Shown here piece by piece: positions 18,474 to 29,059 of a stretch of 40,299 nt of DNA (position 1 is its first letter; the number at the start of each line of letters is the position of its first letter). The translations under genes were made by a program, and so were the position numbers. The DNA comes from Parietichytrium sp. I65-24A (taxonomy: Eukaryota > Sar > Bigyra > Thraustochytrida > Thraustochytriidae): positions 1-40,299 of the forward strand of contig BLSF01000135.1 of the NCBI GenBank assembly GCA_012862575.1. The letters are read 5' to 3'. Below the pieces are notes generated by a model. The model did not search any database, was not told the origin of the DNA, and was given only the letters and a program-made list of their open reading frames with translations.

Positions 18474-21206
18474 ATGTCTTCATCGGCGTCTGTCAACGAC
18501 CAGGTGCAGCAGTACTTGCGGTCTCTGGAAGAAAAGAATCGTAACCGTCGGCTGGAGGCCGAGAGCAAAATGTATGCTGAAGAGCGTCGACGGATTAATC
18601 TGGAAAAGGGTTTTGTGACCCATTTTAGCGGCGCCAACGAAGAGAAGACGAAGCTTCGCAGACAGCGGAGGAAAGAGTCTGCAAATGCCGATTATGGCGT
18701 GGATGAGAATCGACGGAGTTCCAGCGGCGTGAACGGCGTAGACCGGCCGACCCGGACAAAACCACGGAAACAATCATTTGGAGGCGCAAGTGCTGGGTCG
18801 TCTCTGGATGGATCCGGAGGCGGCTCTCGCCGGTCAAGCAGAAAAACGTGGGGTAAGGTCACCGAACCAGTGTTTCGAATAGACCTCCACGAGGAGTCAA
18901 AGAGCCCCATTTTCGATCGGAGTGGAAATTTGGACTTGGAGAACAGTTCTCTATCCGCTTACAGCCAATCGCAGCAAGACGCAAGCCCGCGGTCAAAAGC
19001 CTCAAAGACTTCTCAATCGTCGTCAAGGTCCAGCCACCTTGGGAAGGAGATTCTCGGCGAGAAAGCATCCTTCAAAGACTTGGAGCGGGGCTTATCCTAC
19101 CCTCCCGCCCGACATGCTTCAAACCAAAAGGAGGAAGAGGAGAAGGGCGAGGAGAAAAGCAGCAGCTCTTTTGACGGACTCTTGCCAGTCTTGCAAACCA
19201 GCTCTCTCCCGCGGGCCACTCACTCAAAGAAGGATAGGGCCAGTAACCAAGGTAAGGAAGTGGTTTCAGCGAGACTCAGGGAAGCTGCGTCGGAACCTCT
19301 TCCAGGCCTGCCAGGTGCTCTCGCAAGAACAAGGAACGACCAAGAGGTTCTGACGAGCCGAAGCGAACCGTGGCTGAAGACTGCAAAATCGCAGGAGAGC
19401 CCCAATCGTCACTTGACCGTCGATTCTTTGGCTGGTAGCAGTGACACCAAGCCAGTTCCATTTTGGTTGCAGTCGGCTCCAGTGCAAACTAGGGTGTCGC
19501 CAATATACCCCAAAAAGGCGCTTGGACACGAGAACAAAGTGGTAGCTCGAGCTTCACCTGCGAAGCCTATATCGCAGAATTTAATCTCCCCGATCTCGCC
19601 AACAAGGTATGGTGTCCCTGGCGCAGAAGAAAGCTTGCCTTCTCTGTCATCTGCCTGTCCTTCAGAGGTGTCGGAGTCCTTTCAAAGCGTCTCTGCAAGT
19701 AGGTCTCTCGTGAGTCAAGAAGGGGAAGAATCCCCATCCTCTGCCCGGCAGAGCGACGATGAGTACCAGGGGAAGACTCTTTTGAACTACCCTCCACATG
19801 AGCTTCCGCCAATATCATCGGCCACGGGGTCTCAAAGCCCCGGGGCGTTGTGCGTTGACATTGACGAAGGAGGAACGTCAGAAAGCGCACCAGTAAAAAA
19901 ATGGGGACCACCTGATGCTTTGGAAGCAATGACCATGCACTTTGCTGCGGCAGGGCTCAACAGCAGCGAGTACGGCCAATGTACAGTCTCAAGCGCGAGC
20001 ACCGTTGACAGTTCTCTCCAGCGACAAAGAATTCCGAGCGGCCGTTTGCTGCGCATCAATTTCACGGAAACATGGGGGGACATCTATTATATGGGCCTAA
20101 GCGGGCTAGCCCTGCTGGTGTACGATGGCTTGGGGAAACTGACAGAGTTGTACCCGTCGATGAAGCAGATGCGGGCAAACCCAAGTGATATTAATGTCAA
20201 GGGGCATCACGGAGACCCGCGCACGCTTGATAAGCTCATTGACGGCCGGAACTGCACGTGCAGCGAGCATCACATGTGGCTAATCGAATTTAATCCATGC
20301 GACGATCACCTCCTTGAGATTGACCTTGGGAGAGACGACTTTGAACTAGCTGGCTTGCGAATCTGGAACTACAACAAAAACACAGAGGACACGCGTCGGG
20401 GTGCCAGGATAGCGCATGTCTCGCTTGACGGAGCATCACTCTCCCCACCGACGGGTTTGCTCATCCGGAGAGCGACGGGAACCGATGAGGTTGACTTTGG
20501 CCAAACAATACTTTTTGGAACTTCCCTTGAGCCACAGGACTCCACCCCCAAAAGCCCGGAGAGCACCTGCTCTGACTCTCTCCGGTGGGGCGGCGGCCAC
20601 GGGTTTCGCGAGATTGCTCGACCCAGAGTCCTTCCAGATGCAAATAGCTGGCACGCAATTGTAGAGCAGGACTGGGAACCCCCGATGTATCCTTGCGGTC
20701 ACACGATTCGCTTTGACTTGCATGGTACACATGGGGACCATTCGTATGTCGGTCTTGACAAAATTGAGCTGTACGACGGCGCCGGCCAAAGACTGGCCAT
20801 TGACAATCATCTCAATGGCAAGGTGCTCGTGAAAGGCAAGTCGCCTGGTGAAAGCCGTACTGAGCCGAATCTGGTAACTGGCAAAGCCTGGGTGGAGCGG
20901 CTTTGTGCTTGCAATCGCGTGTATATTACTTTTGATGAGCCCGTAATCTTGTCGATGATCAAAATCTGGAACTATTCCAAGTCTCCGATGCGTGGAGCGA
21001 AAGAGGTGGCCATCTTCATGGACAGTTTGATCATATTCTGTGGAGAGCTCGCGCCTTGCCCGAAAAACACTCGCAACAAACTCCCGCAGACAATTCTATT
21101 TTCTCCTGAAGAAGACCTCGCTGCGGGGGCTACTGTGGCTTTTTGCGGGGTCAAACAGCAAGAGGTGACCTTTATAAACAACCGGACCCTCGTTGAGCAG
21201 ACGTAA
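18474..21206 (+). CDS. KATNIP: Katanin-interacting protein-like (KATNIP/KIAA0556, DUF4457)
   Basis: 910 aa, single exon. The N-terminus has a helical YLRSLEEKNRNRRLEAESK segment followed by LEKGFVTHFSGANE (43-56), a signature of the family's N-terminus. A long Ser-rich, low-complexity linker (60-520) follows. Then come two DUF4457-type beta domains: about 523-682, starting GRLLRINFTETWGDIYYMGL and including LRIWNYNKNTEDTRRGAR, and about 741-882, with IRFDLHGTHGDHSYVGLDKI and IKIWNYSKSPMRGAKEV. The repeated WGD/HGDxxYxGL plus IWNY...RGA pattern is diagnostic. In animals the protein sits at the ciliary base and binds katanin and microtubules, so this gene implies a basal body or flagellum. Animal proteins are longer (about 1,600 residues), so this is a compact version. 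Confidence 0.88.
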   Translation: MSSSASVNDQVQQYLRSLEEKNRNRRLEAESKMYAEERRRINLEKGFVTHFSGANEEKTKLRRQRRKESANADYGVDENRRSSSGVNGVDRPTRTKPRKQSFGGASAGSSLDGSGGGSRRSSRKTWGKVTEPVFRIDLHEESKSPIFDRSGNLDLENSSLSAYSQSQQDASPRSKASKTSQSSSRSSHLGKEILGEKASFKDLERGLSYPPARHASNQKEEEEKGEEKSSSSFDGLLPVLQTSSLPRATHSKKDRASNQGKEVVSARLREAASEPLPGLPGALARTRNDQEVLTSRSEPWLKTAKSQESPNRHLTVDSLAGSSDTKPVPFWLQSAPVQTRVSPIYPKKALGHENKVVARASPAKPISQNLISPISPTRYGVPGAEESLPSLSSACPSEVSESFQSVSASRSLVSQEGEESPSSARQSDDEYQGKTLLNYPPHELPPISSATGSQSPGALCVDIDEGGTSESAPVKKWGPPDALEAMTMHFAAAGLNSSEYGQCTVSSASTVDSSLQRQRIPSGRLLRINFTETWGDIYYMGLSGLALLVYDGLGKLTELYPSMKQMRANPSDINVKGHHGDPRTLDKLIDGRNCTCSEHHMWLIEFNPCDDHLLEIDLGRDDFELAGLRIWNYNKNTEDTRRGARIAHVSLDGASLSPPTGLLIRRATGTDEVDFGQTILFGTSLEPQDSTPKSPESTCSDSLRWGGGHGFREIARPRVLPDANSWHAIVEQDWEPPMYPCGHTIRFDLHGTHGDHSYVGLDKIELYDGAGQRLAIDNHLNGKVLVKGKSPGESRTEPNLVTGKAWVERLCACNRVYITFDEPVILSMIKIWNYSKSPMRGAKEVAIFMDSLIIFCGELAPCPKNTRNKLPQTILFSPEEDLAAGATVAFCGVKQQEVTFINNRTLVEQT

Positions 21207-21408
21207 TTCGCTACACTTGGTCGTTGTCGCTCGCTCTCCCTCCCCGCCCCGCCCCCTTTCTACCCCAACAATATATGCAATCGAATTCGCACTTTCGCGG
21301 TGAATATCTAGGCGGATTCGACGTTTTGTGATCTGCTGCTAACAACAATCTCAATTCAATTATCGATCACAAAGTTGAATGTATTTTAATAACAACGAGT
21401 TGGCTCAT

Positions 21409-21834
21409 TTATTTCCTCCGTTGTGACATTCCTTCTTGCGCCGCATATATATTGGCGCTTGTGTGGGACAGGCTGCGATGGTTCGACAGTACTTGCTTGC
21501 CAAGCGAAGAGTAGTGGCAATGAGAGGCTCTCATATCGCGTTTGTAACCGCCATCGCGCACGTATAATTTATTGAAGCCTTTGTCTCTCATGAACTTGAC
21601 TGTTCCCGAGTGGCTTTGAAGCGCCTTTTCGTTATGATAATGGCCTGGTCCTGGCAGTGTGTCAAACTGCCTCGCATTTCGCTCCCTGGTCCGCTGAACA
21701 CGCTTCAACGCGCCCCAATCCATTGCCTTCACCTTCTTCCCTGCGAGAATCTTTTCAGCAACCGCCCGCGCCTCGCTCGCATGCTGGCACAAGAGCCGCT
21801 GCTCGAGTTTGTCCACAACCTCTTGAGATCTCAT
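21409..21834 (-). CDS. Small PG-rich (SHIPPO-like) protein
   Basis: 141 aa from the first ATG at 21834. The frame is open 46 codons further upstream from a TTG, so a missed 5' exon is possible. It has a basic N-terminal helix (to about residue 57), the single motif TLPGPGHYHNE (about 59-69), and Tyr/His-rich segments (YKRDMRASHCHYSS, SLSHTSANIYAA) toward the end. PGPGxY is the core of sperm-tail PG-rich repeats found in axonemal proteins. It converges with the KATNIP-like gene, about 200 bases between their stops, which fits a flagellar role but is only context. Confidence 0.65.
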   Translation of the reverse strand: MRSQEVVDKLEQRLLCQHASEARAVAEKILAGKKVKAMDWGALKRVQRTRERNARQFDTLPGPGHYHNEKALQSHSGTVKFMRDKGFNKLYVRDGGYKRDMRASHCHYSSLGKQVLSNHRSLSHTSANIYAAQEGMSQRRK

Positions 21835-22722
21835 CCCCCCGCAGCAAACCAAAGACTGGCGAGGGCCGCGAGATACACCCTCGGCTACCTCCGGCGCGTG
21901 GTCAGCTGGAAAACGCAGGCAGTTTCGGGCGGCCCAACCACGCACAAATATTCGACAAGCCCGTGCATTCAAATCTCGTGCAAGAGTCCTTCACAATTTC
22001 CGCATTCACATGCACAGTCAGATCCACGTCTTCACTCATCTGCGAATCACCCCGCCGCCACTTGCTCTCCCTCCTTTTGGTTTCGTAGTTCTCCCAAATC
22101 AAAAATACCATATCATAAACATGGACATGCGAATAGCGAATACCCCACTCACGACTCGTACTGTACATACCTAACAGAAAGATAAGCCCCAACTACCACC
22201 AACCTTAGTCATCACGCTAACTAACCCTATCCCCATTACTACCTACTCCTATGCGGCGCGGACTTTTTTCGCGCGGAAGGTGTGCACCAATTTTGTATTA
22301 TCATTTTACCTAACCGCTCAGTAGCGTGGCGACTAAGGCGGAGAGGTAATGAAGGCGAAGAAGAAGTAACCCAAGTATGTCTCGTCAATTAAAATCAAGA
22401 TTGAAAAGATGTTTTTTTGAACTGGTAGGATTGTTAAGATGGAAGATGATGTGAAATGGGAGATCGGAGAGATCGGAGAGAAGGTGTGATGGGACAGTGA
22501 CGTGGGAGACAGAGCTTTGAAGCACTGCAGTCTCGCGAGCGTGGACAGGTTGGCGAGACGCAGCAGGAGACAAGATCGAAGAGCGTCAAGGTCAAGGACT
22601 AACTCAAGGACGAAGTCAAGGTCAAGGTCAGGCGTTGGCAGTGTTTGCGAGGACGAAGGGCGCGAGACAGAGTTTCGTTCCGCTTCGCTTCACTTCGTTT
22701 GTTGGTTTAGGAATGGGCCCGG
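21835..22722. other. Divergent intergenic region
   Basis: Lies between the starts of the small PG-rich gene and the EF-hand gene. GTCAAG-type repeats at 22586-22630 probably belong to the leader of the EF-hand gene. No gene is supported. Confidence 0.5.
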
Positions 22723-23904
22723 ATGGAGACTGGGCATAGCTGCGAAGATGGCGCTTCCCGGCGGCCCCGCGAGGACATTCTCAGCCTGCTGGAGCAAGTT
22801 GCGCCGATGAGCGCGGGAAAGACACAGTCCATGCCGAGAGTGGGCCGGCGAAATCGCCCCTCGATGAAGAAGATGGGGGTTTCAGAATTGGTGGAGCAGA
22901 GCGTAGCGCCCCCGGACGCTGCGTGTGCGATGGGAAACGGGGAGCGCGCGAAGCGCGCGGCGAAGATGGGCGAGGAGCGGCACAGTGCAGCGCTCGAGCG
23001 CGCATGCAAGTTGTGCGGCACGGCAATCTCGTGCGTGTGCAAGCGGGCGGTCACCAAGGAGTTGAAGGGGTACGAGAGGGAGCTGTACTTGGCCAAAGTG
23101 AGCGACTGGCTTAGTGTGCGTGGGAAAAAGAAGACTGCCAAGGTTTCAGCAGAGGAGAAGGAGATGTACCAAAAGCTGTTCCGCTTGCTGGATGAGGATG
23201 GCAGCGGCGCGCTGGACTTTGGAGAAATCGCCATAGCGCTCAAGTTGGTGGGCCTGAAGAAGTCGTTCGGACAGCTCAAGAAGCTCGTGATGAAGCACAG
23301 CAATGAGGAAGGGGAATTAGATTTCAATGCGTTTCTGTGTGTCATTGAGGAGAGTGACTCGCTTCAGCAGGATGATGAGACGAAGGAGTCTAAAAAGAAA
23401 GCAAAGAGTCGCAAGAGTTCGGAGGTAGAGCAGAACAACTGCTCGGCCCCAGAGACGACTCGAAGCTCCCGGGTCGACTCCCCGCGCGCGAAGCGAAGTT
23501 TCGTTTCTCTGCAACGCCAAATCAGTCTTGGTTCGATTGGCTCGGCTGGGTCAACGCTTGTCCCTCGTGTGATAGATGGCCAAGGCGAAGAGGCCATGCT
23601 GGAGGAGAATGGGGATCCAGATGATGCCACCATGCTCCCGTTTCACCTCTTTTTACCTGCCTATAGTCGGAAGAAAAATGTCGAATTTGTGATGAACCTG
23701 GAGCTGAAAGAAGGTGTCAGCTTGCCCTATCCACTGGAGGATAACAACTTTACCTTTCGATCTCCGAGCGGAGAAGATGCCCCGAACGCTCATCCGTTAG
23801 TCAAGTCCACTTGTAAGACCTGCTCAGTGCTGCCTCTTTCGCTCTTGGGAATTAGGCGCGAATTGTTGCTGAAGCAGACAGCACATACAACGCAGACAAG
23901 CTAG
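22723..23904 (+). CDS. EF-hand protein of unknown family
   Basis: 393 aa from an ATG at 22723. A Cys cluster CKLCGTAISCVC (95-106) could bind zinc. A canonical EF-hand loop, DEDGSGALDFGE (157-168), sits between helices FRLL and IAIALKLVGL; a second loop around 192-203 (HSNEEGELDFNA) keeps the central Gly and Leu but has His and Ala at positions 1 and 12, so it is probably degenerate. A Ser/Lys-rich linker (210-300) follows, then a conserved-looking C-terminal part with VEFVMNLELKEGVSLPYP and a CKTC pair. It is likely a calcium sensor, target unknown. I do not recognise the C-terminal part. No signal peptide or membrane segment is seen. Confidence 0.75.
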   Translation: METGHSCEDGASRRPREDILSLLEQVAPMSAGKTQSMPRVGRRNRPSMKKMGVSELVEQSVAPPDAACAMGNGERAKRAAKMGEERHSAALERACKLCGTAISCVCKRAVTKELKGYERELYLAKVSDWLSVRGKKKTAKVSAEEKEMYQKLFRLLDEDGSGALDFGEIAIALKLVGLKKSFGQLKKLVMKHSNEEGELDFNAFLCVIEESDSLQQDDETKESKKKAKSRKSSEVEQNNCSAPETTRSSRVDSPRAKRSFVSLQRQISLGSIGSAGSTLVPRVIDGQGEEAMLEENGDPDDATMLPFHLFLPAYSRKKNVEFVMNLELKEGVSLPYPLEDNNFTFRSPSGEDAPNAHPLVKSTCKTCSVLPLSLLGIRRELLLKQTAHTTQTS

Positions 23905-25273
23905 CTAGCGCTCGGTTTTAATCTCGTCCTCGTGCCAGTGCACGTCACGAGCATCATCGCAACCGAACAAGGATCCATCCATACTTTCTTTCATGTTTTT
24001 CAAAATGAACCAAAAACAAAAAAAGAAACGAAAAACGAATGGTTATAAAAGTAACGATTATAGAAGTAACGAGAGCATTACATGAACGAGTTCCCCGACT
24101 CCGAGGTCCAATCCCCCTTCTCGCCAAACGAGCCCGTGGTCGGCGTGGCCACCCCACTTCACCTCACTGTTCTACTGCACAGTGCACCCGGACGACCTCG
24201 GGCACTCGCACCTCTGATCCTTCGGCACATTCGCAAGCGCGCCTGTTCACACGATTCAATCCGCCCACACGTCAGCATTTGCACAACATCATCGCCATCA
24301 TCATCATAATCATCACAATCATCACAATAACATATCATCATCATATACAACTCACTCTCCACGTGCATCCCGCACCCAGCCCACGTTGGCTTGCCGCACT
24401 TGCCGCACTTGACCTGATGGCACATCCTCCTTACTTGCTTACTTGCTTACTCGCTCGCTTTCCTCCTTCCTTTCCCGGCCCTTTTGTCGCCCGCTTGTAC
24501 TTCGCCAAATGTCTTCCCTTGCCAAAGTTTGGGGTCTGCCCTCACAAGCGCTTCACTTTTTCACTCCTTTTCTCGCCCGGCTCGCGGGTGCTAGCGCTGG
24601 GTTAGGGATTGGGGTAGCAGTGCGGAGTAGTTTGGGATAGGAGTATGTAGGAGGGGGAGTGCGTGTTGTGAGTATTTGTGAGTGGGGAAATTACTCCGAG
24701 TCGAATGGGCCGCGAGGGGAAGACGGTTTTGTTCGCTGGGAGAACTGGCGGTCCGCGAAGAGGGAAGAAGGCGGTTTGGCTGGTAGGTAGACTGAGTGAA
24801 CTTTAAAGTTAAGAAGTGTTTGTTTAGTTTGTTGTGTTTGTTTCGTTTTAGTTAGTTTGGTTTGTTTGGTTTGTTTCGTTGGAGAGTGGGAAAGTTGAAG
24901 GTCGCCGGGATGGAATGCGACATGGGGGGTCTTTGTCTTAAGGGTCTTCTTTGTACTGAAAGTGTCTTTGTCTTTTATGAATGTCTTGGTATTGAAAACG
25001 TCTTTGTCTCAAAAGTGCCTGTGTCTTTCATATCTGCGTGTGAGTTGCTTCCAGATCGTCAGCTGCGGGAGTATGCGGGAGTATGCGGGAATTGGCACTA
25101 TGTTGTTCTGGCGCAAAAGGGTTCTGGAGAGAAAACAAGGAAGAGTTCGGATGGAAAGCTGGAATTGTGAATTGCATTTAGAACGAAAGTAGAAAATAAT
25201 TAAAAAAATGGAAGTGGTATGTTACGATAAATGTCAAATGAAAACAAAAGCGGCGGCGCAAAGGTCCGGGAGT
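23905..25273. other. Convergent intergenic region, low complexity
   Basis: Lies between the 3' ends of the EF-hand gene and the pseudoprotease gene. It contains CATCAT/CACAAT repeats (24284-24350), TTACTTGC units (24427-24455), GTTTGTTT repeats (24820-24880) and three GCGGGAGTAT-like units (25063-25090). Long frames here are repeat-driven and not credible. Confidence 0.5.
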
Positions 25274-27358
25274 CTAGATGATCTCGCTGACGCGCTTGTC
25301 GTAGACTGGTATCTTGCTCGGGAGATTCCCCCTCCTCGAACCTTGCTTCTTTGGGCCAAGAGCTGCTTCCGCGTTGCTGCTGGGGCGAGAAGCATCGGAA
25401 CCTTTCCGCGAAGAGCTACCGGCAGGTCGGCTCGACGAGCTGGAGCCCGAATTTCGGGATTTCTCCTCGAACCGCGCCCGGATTGAAGACGCTTTCGTGA
25501 CTGCCGAAGAGGCATTCGAGGACAGAGAATTTGTCTTGCTCACGGAGCTTTCAGATTTGCGCCCAGGAGGTGGCGCCGGCTTCTTGGGCTTGGTTGCAGG
25601 CGCGCTGTTTCTGTAGCTCTTGAAGGTGTCGGTGCTAGCAGTAGACAATCTGTTTGTGCTTTTGCCCTTTCCTAGCCGAAACGATGCATCTGGCACTATC
25701 GGAGCGCTGTGCATGTCCGTACTAGTTGCGCTTGAGCTCTGCCGATTCCTCCAGCTTGCGTTATTCGCATCTTGAGATGCTGGGTTCTCCGGATCACTAG
25801 ACTCGACAAATTTTCCCGCTGCTTCACTCTTCCTCCAAGACCTCGGCAAAGAGTTGCTCAAGGATTTGAACGTGCTCGATGACGCCCATCGGAATGAAGA
25901 CATCGCCGTTCTCGATGTTTGAGCGGGCGCCCCGTACGAAGTGGCTGGAAGAGATACAGGGGGTTTTGGGTCGGGATATGTCGGCGACTCTCGTCTGGCT
26001 GCGCTCATCGGCTGAGGCTGGATGTTCTGCTCGCCCACGGAGCTTGGAGGAGGGACGCCATAAACGCCGTACAAGGGATTTTTCGCAGATCCTTCGTGAT
26101 CAAACCCAGAAGACGAGAAGCTATCTATTGTGCTCGACCGCTGGCTCCAATACGTACCATTGACTTTGTTCGCGCGATATACGTTGCCACCGGATCCCCC
26201 GCTCCTCCTGCGAAAAACAACGACGCCAGCGATGAGGAGAACAGCAGCAGCAGCTCCACCGAGAGTATAAAATCCCCCCGGAATGCTGCTCATGAAAACT
26301 ACCACTGCAGTTTCTGTTGGGGATGCTGTCGGTGATACAGTGGGCGACGTAGTTGGTTGCAAAGTTGGAGCGTCGGTTGGAGATAGTGTTGGTGATGTGG
26401 TCGGACTTTGGGTCGGCGACTTTGTCGGAGAGACGGTCGGTGACACCGTTGGCGATTTCGTGGGGTATTTTGTTGGCGACTTGCTTGGTGCTTTTGTCGG
26501 TGATGGTGTCGGTAAAATGTCGTCTAAGAACGAGGAGTACTTTGAAAGACGCGCAAAGACTCCCTTGTACTGCGTTTGCCCGCATCCTCTGTGTGAGCTG
26601 AGCACCCCGATGAGGGTTTGCGTTCCGTCCTCGTTGGCATGAAATAATGGAGCCCCTCCGTCGCCATCACACACATCCGCATCTTCATCGCTGCCACCGA
26701 CCCCAGCGCAGATATTCTTGCTAAAGATGGCCCCGGTAAAGAGAGAAGAGCAAACGCCCATCGAGTACACAACAACGGAAGCCCCGCGTCTGACACTTGC
26801 GTCGGGCAATGTCAAAGGAGCGGCAACGTCCTTTGCAGCCCACCCAATGACCTCAAGGCTGGTTCCGGAGGACTCTTGGCCTGTAGTTCTCGCGACACTG
26901 ACTGGAGAAATCGAATTCAGGGATTTCTGCAGTTCAAGCACTGCAATGTCGTCTGCGATACCCGAAGCACTAGTATGCACTTTTGTGGACTTTACTGTCG
27001 ACGAGACGGTCACGGATTTTGACAGATCATGCTGGCCGACAACAACGCGGGCAATTGTGCGACCCGTCAAGCAAGCTGCGCTGGTGATGACAAAGTCTGC
27101 GTCCACAAGTGCCCCGGTGCACACATGCTTGTATTCTTCGTCGTCCAGGACCTGTAAAGACGCCACCCACTGGTACAAATTTGTGGCGGAGATCGCCGCA
27201 TTGGCAAGAAGCTCTCTCGGCTGCTGGTTTGCGCTCTGCCCTAGCGCTGAGGCCAAGCAGCTTGCGAGCACGCAAACGGCAACGAATATTGACTGCATCC
27301 CACAGCACTTTCGATGTGACCAGCTCCTCGCGGGCATCTTCTTTGCACCCTTCAGCAT
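25274..27358 (-). CDS. Membrane-anchored trypsin-fold pseudoprotease with Ser-Pro-Thr stalk
   Basis: 694 aa from the first in-frame ATG at 27358; the ATG at 27298 gives a cleaner signal peptide (MQSIFVAVCVLASCLASALG). The ectodomain follows the S1 peptidase fold: YQWVASLQV, CTGALVDADFVITSAACL, DDIAVLEL, CDGDGGAPLF, and paired cysteines. Two of the three catalytic residues are gone: the His of TAAHC is Ala (A95), and the Ser of GDSGGP is Gly (G234). Asp102 (D137) and the S1-pocket and Asp194 equivalents are kept. The IVGG activation start is absent. A stalk of SPT/PT units (about 284-349) leads to one membrane helix (about 363-382), an RRR stop-transfer, and a roughly 300-residue Ser/Lys-rich, Pro-containing cytoplasmic tail. 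This is the layout of an adhesion or receptor protein rather than an enzyme. Function unknown. Confidence 0.85.
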   Translation of the reverse strand: MLKGAKKMPARSWSHRKCCGMQSIFVAVCVLASCLASALGQSANQQPRELLANAAISATNLYQWVASLQVLDDEEYKHVCTGALVDADFVITSAACLTGRTIARVVVGQHDLSKSVTVSSTVKSTKVHTSASGIADDIAVLELQKSLNSISPVSVARTTGQESSGTSLEVIGWAAKDVAAPLTLPDASVRRGASVVVYSMGVCSSLFTGAIFSKNICAGVGGSDEDADVCDGDGGAPLFHANEDGTQTLIGVLSSHRGCGQTQYKGVFARLSKYSSFLDDILPTPSPTKAPSKSPTKYPTKSPTVSPTVSPTKSPTQSPTTSPTLSPTDAPTLQPTTSPTVSPTASPTETAVVVFMSSIPGGFYTLGGAAAAVLLIAGVVVFRRRSGGSGGNVYRANKVNGTYWSQRSSTIDSFSSSGFDHEGSAKNPLYGVYGVPPPSSVGEQNIQPQPMSAARRESPTYPDPKPPVSLPATSYGAPAQTSRTAMSSFRWASSSTFKSLSNSLPRSWRKSEAAGKFVESSDPENPASQDANNASWRNRQSSSATSTDMHSAPIVPDASFRLGKGKSTNRLSTASTDTFKSYRNSAPATKPKKPAPPPGRKSESSVSKTNSLSSNASSAVTKASSIRARFEEKSRNSGSSSSSRPAGSSSRKGSDASRPSSNAEAALGPKKQGSRRGNLPSKIPVYDKRVSEII
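26312..26509 (-). repeat. Ser-Pro-Thr stalk repeats
   Basis: About 16 four-residue units of the SPTx/PTxx type in the pseudoprotease, coded by related 12-base units. Such stalks are usually heavily O-glycosylated spacers. Confidence 0.85.
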
Positions 27359-29059
27359 TGCTCGAGACCCGCCGCCTCGATTCGAAAGAGAGGATATGCG
27401 CCAGGAGACACAAACACGCAGCCAAACCCTCGCATAGCAAGGGCACCGCGCCCCACGTTGAGTACGATCAAAGCAGGCAGCCGGGGGAGGTTGGAAGAAG
27501 GCAGACGGAGGGGGTGGGGGCGGGGGCAATGGAAGAGGCTTTGGGTTAACCTTCAGTCTGGCTTGCAAAAGCTTTGTGAGCGATCACAGAGCTCGCCAAG
27601 GGCTTCTTATCCTTCCGTAAGAGACACGACCACTGTAGATTTCAGGGCCTCACGACACTTCGAACTATCGTGGCAAAGTGTGTCCCTAGCGCTGTCGGGG
27701 GCAATTCGCTCTAAGGTCGGCAACGTCGGTCACGGTCGGTTTCGACTGTTTCTGTGTATGCACACACATGCCGTCCGCTAAGTTCTGCTCTGGGAACACT
27801 TTTTCACTCGCTCATTCGGTTGCTCGGGGGAGGGATGTTTTCGTGGGAATTTAGACCCAAGTCATACCAAGGCTTAAATCTTGGCACGATCGAATATTAC
27901 GTTTTCTGCCTGCGCCGCTGGTGAGGAGACAAAAACATTTCTTGGCAGTTTGTGTGTTGTATCGGCGCTACAGTAAGCTTTCCAATAATTGCCAATTTCT
28001 GCGCCCAGCCTGTGATTCGAATGTCTTATTTGGTTTTTAAATCACATGTCAATGTCATATATATGAAGAAAAAATCTAGTGACTAGACCTGTGCCAATCT
28101 TTTCCTGACTCACACGTCAGCGATTCAAGCATAGGCGCGGGAAACGATGAACGCAGCAGAGCTTTGTGTTAAGTCGGGATTTCTTCTTGGCAACGGTCAG
28201 TTCCGAGCAAGATGATGGTGGCTGCCGTGTAGCACACGACCCTTTCCAGCTCCTCTGCTATCTTCGCTCTCTATGCATTGGAGTCGGCCAGTGGAAAGCA
28301 AAGTATATGGCCCTTGCAGTCGGCTTGGCTTGCGCCCATAAATGGCTACCCAGTTTAGAAAACCACCTCAAGCGCACCGCCCCACCGAGGTCGACTGATG
28401 GACTCACTGCAACCTCAAAATCCGAGACAGCTAAAAAAAAAAAAGAAACCACGGCAGACAGAGAAGAAAAGAAAGAGAGAGGGAGAGAGAGAGAAAGCCA
28501 CGATGATTCTGAGCTCAAAGCACGGCAGACAAAACCTTTCTTGAATCAATCGATCGAAAAACACTCTCACGAGACCAAAATTGTTCAACGACACTCACCT
28601 CGGACCCTACTGGCACTTAAATGGCTTAAGCTAGCCACTATCAACAGCAGTGGTAGACTTCCCACTGCATGGCTCTACCCAGACTCCTATCACAATGCCT
28701 AAGAACCCGCACGCAAAGGTGTGTACCCTCGGTCTGGAGCTAAGATACTGACTATAATCTCCGGTAGAAGATTTGGATGGTAAGAAGTATTATGGAACTG
28801 GGTAGAGCGGGAACTGGGCGTGGGCCATGATTTTGTCAACACAATAGACTTGTCATGTCAAAATGAGTAAACTGTGTACATGAAATAAACAAAAGTTACT
28901 GTTCTTGAAAGTTGCAGTTGAAAGGATCTTGTCTTTTTTCCTTAGCTTTCTTTCCTCCATGCAATGTGCAGTGAGCATGTCTTTGGGCATATCGTAGCTT
29001 GCGTCCCGCGTCCTCGCCTCCATTTCCGATTCTGGATATTTAGGATATGCTGGATTTGT

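Noticed and set aside
24039-24605. 188-codon plus-strand frame with Ile/His runs
   Set aside because: Coded by CATCAT/CATAAT simple repeats, non-ATG-like context, no domain.
28166-28702. 178-codon plus-strand frame
   Set aside because: Starts at GTG, its middle is a GA-rich repeat, and no domain is recognisable.
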